Source: an uncultured Lachnospiraceae bacterium (GTDB lineage: Bacteria; Bacillota; Clostridia; Lachnospirales; Lachnospiraceae). From it: a stretch of DNA of 32,959 bases. Each line of letters opens with the position of its first letter. Within the stretch, counting starts at the first letter, position 1. The stretch covers positions 1 through 32,959 of the forward strand of contig CAMPAR010000018.1 in the NCBI GenBank assembly GCA_946632055.1, given 5' to 3'. Under the pieces are notes generated by a model. It did no database searches. It was not told where the DNA came from and worked only from the letters and a program-made list of their open reading frames with translations. Positions 24,281 to 31,959 of this stretch are shown piece after piece. A program made the translations under genes and the position numbers.

Positions 24281-24772
24281 ATGAATAAAGTCGGAATTGT
24301 CATGGGATCGGATTCGGATCTTCCCGTTATCCGGAAAGCAGTCGATGTGCTGAAATCTTTTGATGTGCCTTTCGAAGTGCACGTTTTTTCGGCACACAGA
24401 ACTCCGGTGGAGGCAAGGGATTTTGCACTTCACGCGAGAGAAAACGGAATCAGTGTACTGATCGCGGCGGCAGGGATGGCAGCACATCTTGCGGGCGCGA
24501 TTGCGGCGAATACCACCCTTCCGGTGATCGGAATCCCGTGTTCGGGAAGTAAATTAAGCGGCATGGACGCACTCCTTGCGACTGTCATGATGCCATCGGG
24601 AATCCCGGTTGCGACGGTTGCTGTGGACGGAGGCGCCAATGCCGCTTTATTAGCGGTTGAAATCCTCGCGGTTTCGGACGAGGCGCTCGCGGCAAAGCTT
24701 CAGGAAAAGCGTGAAAAGGACGCTGCAGCCGTTCTTGAGAAGGATCGGGGAATCCTGGAGCGTCTGGACTGA
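24281..24772 (+). CDS. purE: N5-carboxyaminoimidazole ribonucleotide mutase PurE (class I)
   Basis: PurE converts N5-CAIR to CAIR in de novo purine synthesis. The 163 residues match the class I family. Motifs are [12 protein letters not shown] at the N-terminus, VFSAHRTP (catalytic His), [27 protein letters not shown], and [26 protein letters not shown]. Class I enzymes normally depend on PurK to make N5-CAIR, but no purK is present in the window. GGAGG at 24270-24274 gives a 6-nt spacing to the ATG. It is first in the purine cluster and lies 72 nt before the purF-like gene. That gap contains a small GCCGC/GCGGC hairpin (24787-24801) without a T-run, so probably not a terminator. Confidence 0.95.
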   Translation: MNKVGIVMGSDSDLPVIRKAVDVLKSFDVPFEVHVFSAHRTPVEARDFALHARENGISVLIAAAGMAAHLAGAIAANTTLPVIGIPCSGSKLSGMDALLATVMMPSGIPVATVAVDGGANAALLAVEILAVSDEALAAKLQEKREKDAAAVLEKDRGILERLD

Positions 24773-24844
24773 GGGGCGCCTTAAAAGCCGCCTGAAGCGG
24801 CATAAAACGACAGACTACCATTACCTGACAAGGAGCATCAATTT

Positions 24845-26266
24845 ATGGGCGGATTTTTCGGCATGACTTCCAGAAGGGACTGTATACCGGAAGTATTCTA
24901 CGGAACGGACTATCATTCTCATCTCGGCACGCGGCGCGGCGGCATGGCATCAACGAACCGCAGCACCGGCATGCAGCGCAAGATTCACAGCATCGAGAAC
25001 TCTCCGTTCCGGACCAAATTCGAGCGGATTTTCGAGGAACTTTCCGGAAACGCCGCGATCGGCTGCATCAGCGACTTTGACCCGCAGCCGCTTCTCATGA
25101 CCTCGAAGCTCGGCACCTACGCGATCTGCATGATCGGCGTGATCAACAACGCGAAGGAGCTGATTTCAGACCTCCTTCAGCACGGAGCGAGCTTTGACGC
25201 GATGACCGGCGGCGCGATCAACTCCGTTCTTTTGACCGCCGCGCTCATTGCGGAAAAGGACAATTTCGCGGACGGAATCCGTCACGCGCAGACAAAGATT
25301 GACGGCACGGCTTCGATCCTGATCCTGAAGGAGGACGGGACGCTGATCGCCGCGCGCGACCGGGACGGACGGCTTCCGGTGCTCATCGGGAAAAACGAGG
25401 ACGGCTTCGGCGTTTCCTTCGAATCCTTCGCCCTGCAGAAGCTCGGGCTCGTTCAGAAAATGGAGCTCGGGCCCGGAGAGATTGTGGAAATCCACCCGGA
25501 CGAGGTGGTCGTCCTGAAGGAGGCGCTTCCGAAGAAACGCATCTGTTCCTTCCTCTGGTCGTACTACGGATATCCGACCTCGACCTATGAAGGGAAAAAC
25601 GTCGAAGTCATGCGCTACAGAAACGGTGAAATCATGGCGAAAAACGACCGCAGGAATCACAGCGCGGACGGCATCGATTATGTGGGAGGCGTCCCGGATT
25701 CCGGCACGCCGCACGCGATCGGCTACGCGAACGAATCCCGGATTCCCTTTGCACGCGCCTTTATCAAATACACGCCGACCTGGTCCCGCTCCTTCATGCC
25801 GGTGAACCAGTCGGAGCGAAACCGCGTTGCGCATATGAAGCAGATTCCGGTGCATGACCTCATTCAGGGCCAGAAGCTTCTCTTTGTGGACGACTCGATC
25901 GTCCGGGGAACGCAGCTGAAGGAAACCGTCGATTTCCTTTACGCGAACGGCGCGAAGGAAGTGCACATGCGCTCCGCATGCCCCCCGATCATGTACGCCT
26001 GCAAATATCTGAACTTCTCACGTTCCACCTCGGACAACGATCTGATTTCCCGCCGTGTGATCCGGGAGCTGGAGGGCGAAGAGGGGCTGGAGCACCTTGA
26101 TGAATACGCAGATGGAAGGACGGAGCGCGGACGCCGCCTCCGGGAAACCATCTGCGAGAAGCTGCATTTTGCCTCTCTGGAGTTCCAGACGCTGGAGGGC
26201 GTGGTGGAAGCGATCGGCCTGCCGGAGTGCGAGCTCTGCACCTACTGCTGGTCGGGAAAGGAATAA
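24845..26266 (+). CDS. PurF-like amidophosphoribosyltransferase with a degenerate glutaminase domain
   Basis: The family makes 5-phosphoribosylamine from PRPP, using ammonia released from glutamine by an N-terminal class II amidotransferase domain. The 473-residue protein keeps the C-terminal phosphoribosyltransferase: [18 protein letters not shown], the PRPP motif [13 protein letters not shown], and cysteines at 234, 386, 465 and 468 aligning with the [4Fe-4S] ligands of the Bacillus enzyme. The N-terminus reads MGGFFGM instead of the processed CGVFGI, so Cys1 is replaced by Gly. The HVRYST, HNGN and SDTE glutaminase motifs are also not recognisable. AAGGAG at 24830-24835 fixes the start, and no Cys lies upstream in frame. 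It may use free ammonia, borrow a glutaminase, or have another role. Confidence 0.88.
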   Translation: MGGFFGMTSRRDCIPEVFYGTDYHSHLGTRRGGMASTNRSTGMQRKIHSIENSPFRTKFERIFEELSGNAAIGCISDFDPQPLLMTSKLGTYAICMIGVINNAKELISDLLQHGASFDAMTGGAINSVLLTAALIAEKDNFADGIRHAQTKIDGTASILILKEDGTLIAARDRDGRLPVLIGKNEDGFGVSFESFALQKLGLVQKMELGPGEIVEIHPDEVVVLKEALPKKRICSFLWSYYGYPTSTYEGKNVEVMRYRNGEIMAKNDRRNHSADGIDYVGGVPDSGTPHAIGYANESRIPFARAFIKYTPTWSRSFMPVNQSERNRVAHMKQIPVHDLIQGQKLLFVDDSIVRGTQLKETVDFLYANGAKEVHMRSACPPIMYACKYLNFSRSTSDNDLISRRVIRELEGEEGLEHLDEYADGRTERGRRLRETICEKLHFASLEFQTLEGVVEAIGLPECELCTYCWSGKE

Positions 26267-26273
26267 ACGGAGT

Positions 26274-27317
26274 ATGAATACCAATTCGAAATCGGAAGCC
26301 TACGCGGCGGCCGGCGTGGATATTACCGCCGGATACCGCAGCGTTGAACTCATGAAGCAGCATATCAAAAGGACGATGACGCCCGGCTCGCTCTCGGACC
26401 TCGGCGGCTTCGGCGGACTGTTTGAGCTGGATCTTGCCGGCATGGAAAAGCCGGTCCTTGTCAGCGGCACGGACGGCGTCGGAACCAAGCTGAAGATCGC
26501 CTTCCTGATGGATCGTCACGACACCGTCGGAATCGACTGCGTGGCCATGTGCGTCAACGACATTATCTGCTGCGGCGCGAAACCGCTCTTTTTCCTCGAC
26601 TATATTGCCTGCGGCAAAAATGTGCCGGAGAAAATCGCGGATATCGTGAAGGGCGTGGCGGAAGGCTGCGTGCAGTCCGGCGCCGCGCTGATCGGCGGCG
26701 AGACGGCCGAAATGCCGGGCTTCTATCCGGAAGACGAGTATGACCTTGCGGGATACTCGACCGGCGTTGTGGATAAAGCCAAAGTCATCGACAATACCAA
26801 GATGCAGGAGGGAGACATCGTCATCGCGCTGCCTTCTTCCGGCGTGCACTCGAACGGATTCTCGCTCGTTCGGAAGGTCTTTGACGTGGAGCACTGCGAT
26901 CTCAAGGCGCCGGTGGAAGCGCTCGGAGGCGCCTCCCTCGGAGAAACGCTTCTCACTCCCACAAAGATCTATGTGAAGCCCGTGCTGAAGCTTCTCGAGG
27001 AAGTTCAGGTGCGCGGCATTTCGCACATTACGGGCGGCGGTTTTTATGAAAACATTCCGCGCAGCATTCCGGACGGCCTCGGCGCCGTGATCGACAAAGA
27101 CTCCGTGCGGATCCTGCCGATTTTCAGGCTGATTCAGGAGGCCGGAAACATTTCGGAGCGCGATATGTTCAACACCTACAACATGGGCGTCGGCATGAGC
27201 ATCATCGTTCCGGCGGACGAGAAGGACAGGGCACTGGAAATTCTGCGAAGCTGCGGCGAGGACGCGTATGTCATCGGCTGCGTGAAGAAGCAGGAAGAGA
27301 AGATTACATTTGTTTAA
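26274..27317 (+). CDS. purM: Phosphoribosylformylglycinamidine cyclo-ligase (AIR synthetase)
   Basis: PurM closes the imidazole ring, converting FGAM to AIR with ATP. The 347 residues match the family. Motifs are [19 protein letters not shown] at the N-terminus, [38 protein letters not shown]-type helix region, [27 protein letters not shown], and [13 protein letters not shown]. The ATG at 26274 lies 7 nt after the purF-like stop. GGAG at 26269-26272 is too close to work well, so AAAGGA around 26258 inside the previous gene is the likelier ribosome site. A longer in-frame reading from 26097 lies within the previous gene and has no family sequence. Confidence 0.96.
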   Translation: MNTNSKSEAYAAAGVDITAGYRSVELMKQHIKRTMTPGSLSDLGGFGGLFELDLAGMEKPVLVSGTDGVGTKLKIAFLMDRHDTVGIDCVAMCVNDIICCGAKPLFFLDYIACGKNVPEKIADIVKGVAEGCVQSGAALIGGETAEMPGFYPEDEYDLAGYSTGVVDKAKVIDNTKMQEGDIVIALPSSGVHSNGFSLVRKVFDVEHCDLKAPVEALGGASLGETLLTPTKIYVKPVLKLLEEVQVRGISHITGGGFYENIPRSIPDGLGAVIDKDSVRILPIFRLIQEAGNISERDMFNTYNMGVGMSIIVPADEKDRALEILRSCGEDAYVIGCVKKQEEKITFV

Positions 27318-27329
27318 GGCGGAACGAAT

Positions 27330-27929
27330 ATGCTCAAAAAAACGGTAAGCGGAATCCTGTCCGGAATTCTGGTCTCCATCGGCGGTGCGGTTTTCCTCGC
27401 CTGCGAAAACAGAGTCGTCGGCGCCGTGATGTTCAGTGTGGCGCTGCTTTCGATCTGCTACATGGGATACTCCCTGTATACCGGCAAGATCGGCTTTATG
27501 ACGGAAAAGCATGACAGGGAGGCCTTCCGGATCCTCCTGTTCGGACTCCTCGGAAACGTGATCGGCACGGTGCTTTCGGGACTGGTCCTGAAGCTTTCGA
27601 TCCCCTCGATGCGGGAGGCGGCGAATACGCTTGCGGAGGGAAAGCTTCTTCAGCCCTGGTACGGGACGCTTGTCCGCGGCTTCTTCTGCGGAATTCTCAT
27701 GTATCTTGCCGTCGGCATTTTCCGCGGCCACAAGACGCCGGTCGGGATTCTGTTCTGCATTCCGGTATTTATCCTGAGCGGCTTTGAGCATTCCATCGCG
27801 GATGTGTTTTACTTTGCCTGCTCCGATGTGCTGAATCTGAAAACCATCCTGTTCATCCTCCTCGTGATCCTCGGGAATACCTTAGGGTCGCTTGCCATCT
27901 CGTGGATGAGCGGATTTGTGAAGAAATAG
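27330..27929 (+). CDS. Short formate/nitrite transporter (FNT) family channel
   Basis: This is a 199-residue membrane protein resembling FocA/NirC channels, which move formate, nitrite or similar small anions. Family blocks seen in order are GILSGILVSIGGAVFLA, VVGAVMFSVALLSICYMGYSLYTGKIGF, LLFGLLGNVIGTVLSG, FFCGILMYLAVGIFRG, and SGFEHSIADVFYF with the conserved selectivity His (His154), then LGNTLGSLAISW. About six helices fit, but the protein is roughly 60-80 residues shorter than FocA, lacking most of the N-terminal segment and having short loops. The start at 27330 follows AAGGCGGA. It sits between purM (12 nt) and purN (24 nt), so it is co-transcribed with formyl-group-using purine enzymes. 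Formate supply or release is a reasonable inference. Confidence 0.85.
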   Translation: MLKKTVSGILSGILVSIGGAVFLACENRVVGAVMFSVALLSICYMGYSLYTGKIGFMTEKHDREAFRILLFGLLGNVIGTVLSGLVLKLSIPSMREAANTLAEGKLLQPWYGTLVRGFFCGILMYLAVGIFRGHKTPVGILFCIPVFILSGFEHSIADVFYFACSDVLNLKTILFILLVILGNTLGSLAISWMSGFVKK

Positions 27930-27953
27930 ACTACGAAAAGTGAAAGGATTCCT

Positions 27954-28577
27954 ATGGACAACAAGGCGAACATTGCCGTCCTGGTATCGGGCGGCGGAAC
28001 GAATCTGCAGGCACTGATCGACGCGGAGAAGAGCGGAATCATCGAGCACGGCGATATCGAGCTGGTCATCAGCAATGTGCGCGACGCCTACGCGCTGACG
28101 CGGGCGAAAGAAGCCGGCATCAAAACGGCAGTCGTGCTTAAAAGAGAGCTCGGCTCGCAGGAGGCCTTCGAGCAGCGGATCATGGATCTCCTCGCGGCGC
28201 ATGACATCGACCTCATCGTGCTCGCGGGCTTCATGAGCATCCTGAGCGCGGAATTCACTTCCCGCTATCCGGAGCGCATCATCAACGTGCATCCCTCGCT
28301 GATCCCGAGTTTCTGCGGAAAAGGCTACTACGGGCTGAAGGTGCATGAAGCGGCGCTCGAATACGGGGTGAAGGTGACCGGCGCGACCGTGCATTTTGTG
28401 AACGAAATCCCGGACGGCGGAAGAATTCTTCTGCAGAAGGCCGTGGACATCCTGCCGGACGATACGCCCGAGACGCTGCAGCTTCGCGTCATGCAGGAAG
28501 CGGAGTGGATCATCCTGCCGAAGGCCGTGGAGCTCGTGTCGGCGGATATTCTGAAGACGGCCGGAAAGCCGGTCTGA
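27954..28577 (+). CDS. purN: Phosphoribosylglycinamide formyltransferase PurN
   Basis: PurN transfers a formyl group from 10-formyl-tetrahydrofolate to GAR, giving FGAR. The 207 residues are typical. The phosphate-binding NIAVLVSGGGTNLQALID opens the protein. The catalytic Asn111 and His113 are in NVHPSLIPSF and the catalytic Asp (about 154) is in HFVNEIPDGGRIL. The GKGYYGLKVHEAAL segment is also conserved. The ATG at 27954 has AAAGGA about 6 nt upstream. It follows the FNT-channel gene by 24 nt and precedes purO by 25 nt. Both its cofactor and that of the transformylase two genes downstream derive from formate or serine one-carbon units. Confidence 0.96.
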   Translation: MDNKANIAVLVSGGGTNLQALIDAEKSGIIEHGDIELVISNVRDAYALTRAKEAGIKTAVVLKRELGSQEAFEQRIMDLLAAHDIDLIVLAGFMSILSAEFTSRYPERIINVHPSLIPSFCGKGYYGLKVHEAALEYGVKVTGATVHFVNEIPDGGRILLQKAVDILPDDTPETLQLRVMQEAEWIILPKAVELVSADILKTAGKPV

Positions 28578-28602
28578 AAGCCTGATTTAGGAGGAAAACG
28601 AG

Positions 28603-29322
28603 ATGAATATTTACAAAGCGGAAAACATCGGACAGCTGATCCATGACAATCCTTATGTCGGACGCGGCATCGTGGCCGGGACGAGCCCGGACGGAAAGGC
28701 GGCGGCCGCCTACTTCATCATGGGGCGCTCCGCGAACAGCCGCAACCGGATCTTTGAAAAGACGGCGGACAACGAGCTTTTCACCCGCCCCTTTGACGAA
28801 TCGAAGGTGCAGGATCCGAGCCTCATCATCTACGCGGCGCTTCGCTCATATGAGGACAAGCTGGTCTTCACGAACGGCGACCAGACGGATACCGTGATCG
28901 AAGGCTTTCAGGCAAATAAGAGCTTCAAGGAAGCGCTGGAATCGCGCTGCTTTGAGCCGGACGCGCCGAACTACACCCCCAGAATCAGTGCGGTCGAATA
29001 CCTCGGAAAAGCGGATTTCTGCTACGAACTCAGCATTCTGAAGAGCATCGACGCGGAAGGCTCGGACTGCGCGCGCTACACCTTCTCTTATCCCGCAAAG
29101 CCCGGTCTCGGACATTTTATCCACACCTATGTGACGGACGGCAATCCGATTCCGACCTTCCAGGGCGAGCCGGAGCGCGTGGAAATTCCGGCGGATATCG
29201 ACGTCTTTACGAAAGACCTCTGGGAAAATCTGAATGAAGACAACAGGATTTCCCTGTACGTGCGTTATACGGACCCGGTCAGCGGCGAATTTACCGACCG
29301 CCTGATCAATAAATACCAGTGA
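28603..29322 (+). CDS. purO: IMP cyclohydrolase, archaeal-type PurO
   Basis: PurO closes the second purine ring, turning FAICAR into IMP, the last step of the pathway. It is unrelated to the cyclohydrolase half of PurH. The 239 residues carry PurO-type sequence: NPYVGRGIVAGTSPDG, AAYFIMGRSANSRNRIF, DPSLIIYAALRSYED, VFTNGDQTDT and PNYTPRISAV. First described in methanogenic archaea, the family also occurs in Clostridia. AGGAGG at 28589-28594 with 8-nt spacing fixes the start. It is followed by a transformylase gene that lacks the cyclohydrolase domain, so the two together replace bifunctional PurH. I am confident of the family; the exact activity is inferred. Confidence 0.88.
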   Translation: MNIYKAENIGQLIHDNPYVGRGIVAGTSPDGKAAAAYFIMGRSANSRNRIFEKTADNELFTRPFDESKVQDPSLIIYAALRSYEDKLVFTNGDQTDTVIEGFQANKSFKEALESRCFEPDAPNYTPRISAVEYLGKADFCYELSILKSIDAEGSDCARYTFSYPAKPGLGHFIHTYVTDGNPIPTFQGEPERVEIPADIDVFTKDLWENLNEDNRISLYVRYTDPVSGEFTDRLINKYQ

Positions 29323-29353
29323 GAATGATTCTTTGAAAAGAAAGGAACGGATC

Positions 29354-30538
29354 ATGAAAGAGTTTGAACTGAAATACGGCTGCAATCCCAACCAGAAACC
29401 CGCGAAAATCTACATGGAAAACAGCTCGGAGCTTCCGATCAAGGTGCTTTCCGGCCGCCCCGGCTATATCAACTTCCTCGATGCCTTCAACTCCTACCAG
29501 CTGGTACGGGAGATCAAAAACGAACTCGGCCTTCCGGCGGCGACTTCCTTCAAGCACGTCAGCCCCACTTCGGCGGCCGTAGGCATCCCGCTTTCCGATG
29601 ATCTGAAGAAGGCCTGCTTCGTCGACGACGTGAAGGGCCTTGATGATTCGCCGCTCGCCTGCGCCTATGCACGCGCGAGAGGCACGGACCGTTTAAGCTC
29701 CTTCGGCGACTGGATCGCCCTGTCGGATCCCTGTGACGTAACGACGGCAAAGCTGATCCGCCGCGAGGTGTCGGACGGTGTGATCGCGCCGGGCTATGAT
29801 CCGAAAGCGCTGGAAATCCTGAAGAAAAAGCGCGGCGGCAGCTACAACGTCGTCGAGATCGATCCCTCGTATGTGCCGGAGGTGCAGGAAAAGAAGCAGG
29901 TCTTCGGCATCACCTTCGAGCAGGGCAGAAACAACTTCCGCATCAATGAAGAGCTTCTTTCCAACGTCGTGACGGCCAATAAGGAGATCCCTGCGGAAGC
30001 GAAGCGCGACCTCATTATTGCACTTCTGACGCTGAAATACACCCAGTCCAATTCCGTCGCCTATGCCTTTGACGGACAGGCGATCGGCGTCGGCGCGGGA
30101 CAGCAGAGCCGGATTCACTGCACGAGACTGGCCGGCACGAAGGCGGATACCTGGTTCCTCCGTCAGATGCCGAAGGTGCTGAACCTTCCCTTCAAGGAGG
30201 ACGTGGCCCGCACGACCCGCGACAATGTCATCGACGGATACATCAACCAGAACGAAGAGGACGTCTGCGAAGACGGCATCTGGCAGCTGTACTTCACCGA
30301 GCAGCCTGAACCGCTGACGGCGGAAGAGAAGAAGGCCTGGCTTTCGACCCGGCAGAATGTTTCCCTCGGCTCGGACGCGTTCTTCCCCTTCTCGGACAAT
30401 GTGGAACGCGCGCACCGCTCTGGCGTCAAGTACATCGCGGAGCCGGGCGGCTCGATCCGGGACGAGGATGTTATTGCCTGCGCGGATAAGTATGGCATGG
30501 CGATGGCGTTTACGGGAATGAGGTTGTTCCATCATTAA
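29354..30538 (+). CDS. Stand-alone AICAR transformylase (PurH transformylase domain only)
   Basis: This enzyme formylates AICAR to FAICAR with 10-formyl-tetrahydrofolate. The 394 residues start directly in the transformylase fold (MKEFELKYGCNPNQKPAKIY). They contain the active-site Lys67-His68 pair in FKHVSPTSAAVG, then LKYTQSNSVAYAFDGQAIGVGAGQQSRIHCTRLAG, and end in TGMRLFHH like PurH proteins. The roughly 190-residue cyclohydrolase domain that begins PurH is absent. Stand-alone forms have been called PurV or PurH1. The ATG at 29354 follows AAGGAA at 29342-29347. A TTG at 29333 would add seven residues without family match. The last codons and the stop form one arm of a long hairpin. Confidence 0.92.
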   Translation: MKEFELKYGCNPNQKPAKIYMENSSELPIKVLSGRPGYINFLDAFNSYQLVREIKNELGLPAATSFKHVSPTSAAVGIPLSDDLKKACFVDDVKGLDDSPLACAYARARGTDRLSSFGDWIALSDPCDVTTAKLIRREVSDGVIAPGYDPKALEILKKKRGGSYNVVEIDPSYVPEVQEKKQVFGITFEQGRNNFRINEELLSNVVTANKEIPAEAKRDLIIALLTLKYTQSNSVAYAFDGQAIGVGAGQQSRIHCTRLAGTKADTWFLRQMPKVLNLPFKEDVARTTRDNVIDGYINQNEEDVCEDGIWQLYFTEQPEPLTAEEKKAWLSTRQNVSLGSDAFFPFSDNVERAHRSGVKYIAEPGGSIRDEDVIACADKYGMAMAFTGMRLFHH

Positions 30539-30574
30539 ATTGCCCTGTTGGCATTTTAATGATGGAACAACCTC
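30520..30574 (+). repeat. 25-bp near-perfect inverted repeat across the transformylase stop codon
   Basis: Bases 30520-30544 pair with 30550-30574 around a five-base loop (30545-30549). Of 25 positions, 24 match and only 30540/30554 is mismatched. The left arm includes the last six codons and the TAA stop (30536-30538). No T-run follows the right arm, so it does not look like a standard terminator. It may be an mRNA stabiliser, an RNase III site, or the edge of an inserted repeat. Confidence 0.85.
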
Positions 30575-30586
30575 CGGCGGATCGCA

Positions 30587-30659
30587 CGGCAGCATAAGGA
30601 ATATTGCTGCTGACGCAGCATGTTGCCGGCGCACCGAAAAAGTGCTTCGCATTTTTCGG
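30587..30659 (+). other. Structured intergenic segment before purD: nested stems and alternative pairings
   Basis: An outer stem (30587-30594 with 30621-30628, one G-U) encloses a TGCTGC/GCAGCA hairpin (30605-30610 with 30615-30620). The same TGCTGC could instead pair with GCAGCA at 30589-30594, so two folds compete. A third hairpin pairs 30634-30641 plus 30643-30645 with 30649-30659, with one bulged G and a TTC loop, and ends 13 bases before the purD ribosome site. No known riboswitch was recognised. Confidence 0.6.
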
Positions 30660-30687
30660 AATGAATTGTTATGGAGGATCTTATCGG

Positions 30688-31959
30688 ATGAAAATACTGG
30701 TAGTCGGCGGCGGCGGAAGAGAGCACGCGATCATTAAGAGCCTGAAGAAAAACCCCGAGGCGGAGACGATTTTCGCGCTGCCCGGAAACGGCGGCATCGC
30801 GCGCGACGCGGCTTGCGTCCCGATTAAGGCGACGGATATCGACAAAGTCACGGCTTTTGCGAAGGAGAACGCGATTGATTACGCGGTGGTCGCGCCGGAT
30901 GATCCGCTGGTTCTCGGCCTTGTGGACCGGCTGGAGGAGCTGGGAATTCCCTGCTTCGGCCCCCGAAAAAACGCGGCGATCATTGAAGGCTCGAAGGTCT
31001 TCTCCAAGAACCTGATGAAGAAATACGGAATTCCGACCGCGAAGTATGAAGTCTTTACCGACGCGGCGGAAGCCCTTTCCTATGTGGAAAGCTGCCCGCT
31101 TCCGACGGTTGTGAAGGCGGACGGGCTCGCGCTCGGAAAAGGCGTCCTCATCTGCATGAACCGGGAGGAGGCGAGAAGCGCCGTCCGGTCGATCATGATG
31201 GACCACCAGTTCGGAAAGAGCGGCGACCAGATCGTGATCGAGGAGTTCCTGGAGGGCCCGGAGGTTTCGGTGCTTTCCTTTACGGACGGCGAAACGGTGG
31301 TTCCGATGATTTCCTCCATGGACCACAAGCGCGCGGGAGATCATGACACCGGACTCAATACCGGCGGCATGGGAACGATCGCGCCGAATCCCTACTATAC
31401 GGAGAAAGTCGCGAAGCGCTGCATGGACGAAATTTTCCTGCCGACAATCCGCGCGATGAAAGCGGAGGGGCGGACCTTCAAGGGCTGCCTGTATTTCGGC
31501 CTGATGATCACGAAGGACGGGCCGAAGGTCATTGAGTACAACTGCCGCTTCGGCGATCCGGAGACCCAGGTGGTGCTGCCGCTTCTCGAGTCCGATCTTC
31601 TGACGGTGATGCAGGCGGTTACGAACGGGACGCTTGCCGATACGGAGGTCCGCTTCAGCAACAAACACGCGGCCTGCGTGATCATGGCGTCAAAGGGATA
31701 CCCGGTGCACTACGAGAAGGGCTTTGAAATGGACATTCCGGAAGCGCTTTCCGACCGTGTGTACATCGCCGGCGCGAAGCTATCGGAGGGCAGACTCCTC
31801 ACGGACGGCGGGCGGGTGCTCGGCGTGACGGAGGTTGCGGATTCCCTGCCGGAGGCCATCGAAAAGGCCTACGACGACGTGAAGAAAATCAGCTTTGAGA
31901 ATGCATACTTCAGAACGGATATCGGCGCGAGAGCGCTTCAGGCCGTGAAAGGAGCATAA
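30688..31959 (+). CDS. purD: Phosphoribosylamine-glycine ligase (GAR synthetase)
   Basis: PurD joins phosphoribosylamine and glycine with ATP to make GAR. From the ATG at 30688 the protein has 423 residues, the family length. It opens with MKILVVGGGGREHAIIKSL and contains PLVLGLVDRLEELGIPCFGP, then ATP-grasp blocks VVKADGLALGKGVLIC and IVIEEFLEGPEVSVLSFTDG, MISSMDHKRAGDHDTGLNTGGMGTIAP, and EYNCRFGDPETQVVLPLL. GGAGG at 30673-30677 lies 10 nt upstream. A longer reading from 30604 runs through the hairpin region and has no family sequence. The protein depends on the unstable phosphoribosylamine made by PurF, so the altered PurF-like neighbour matters for its supply. The stop overlaps the purL start by one base. 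Confidence 0.96.
   Translation: MKILVVGGGGREHAIIKSLKKNPEAETIFALPGNGGIARDAACVPIKATDIDKVTAFAKENAIDYAVVAPDDPLVLGLVDRLEELGIPCFGPRKNAAIIEGSKVFSKNLMKKYGIPTAKYEVFTDAAEALSYVESCPLPTVVKADGLALGKGVLICMNREEARSAVRSIMMDHQFGKSGDQIVIEEFLEGPEVSVLSFTDGETVVPMISSMDHKRAGDHDTGLNTGGMGTIAPNPYYTEKVAKRCMDEIFLPTIRAMKAEGRTFKGCLYFGLMITKDGPKVIEYNCRFGDPETQVVLPLLESDLLTVMQAVTNGTLADTEVRFSNKHAACVIMASKGYPVHYEKGFEMDIPEALSDRVYIAGAKLSEGRLLTDGGRVLGVTEVADSLPEAIEKAYDDVKKISFENAYFRTDIGARALQAVKGA

Noticed and set aside
24787-24801. Small GCCGC/GCGGC hairpin between purE and the purF-like gene as a terminator
   Set aside because: Five pairs without a T-run, within a cluster expected to be co-transcribed.
25989-27791. Minus-strand open frame of 600 codons opposite the purF-like, purM and FNT genes
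   Set aside because: It crosses three plus-strand genes with clear families, and the translation shows no known motif.
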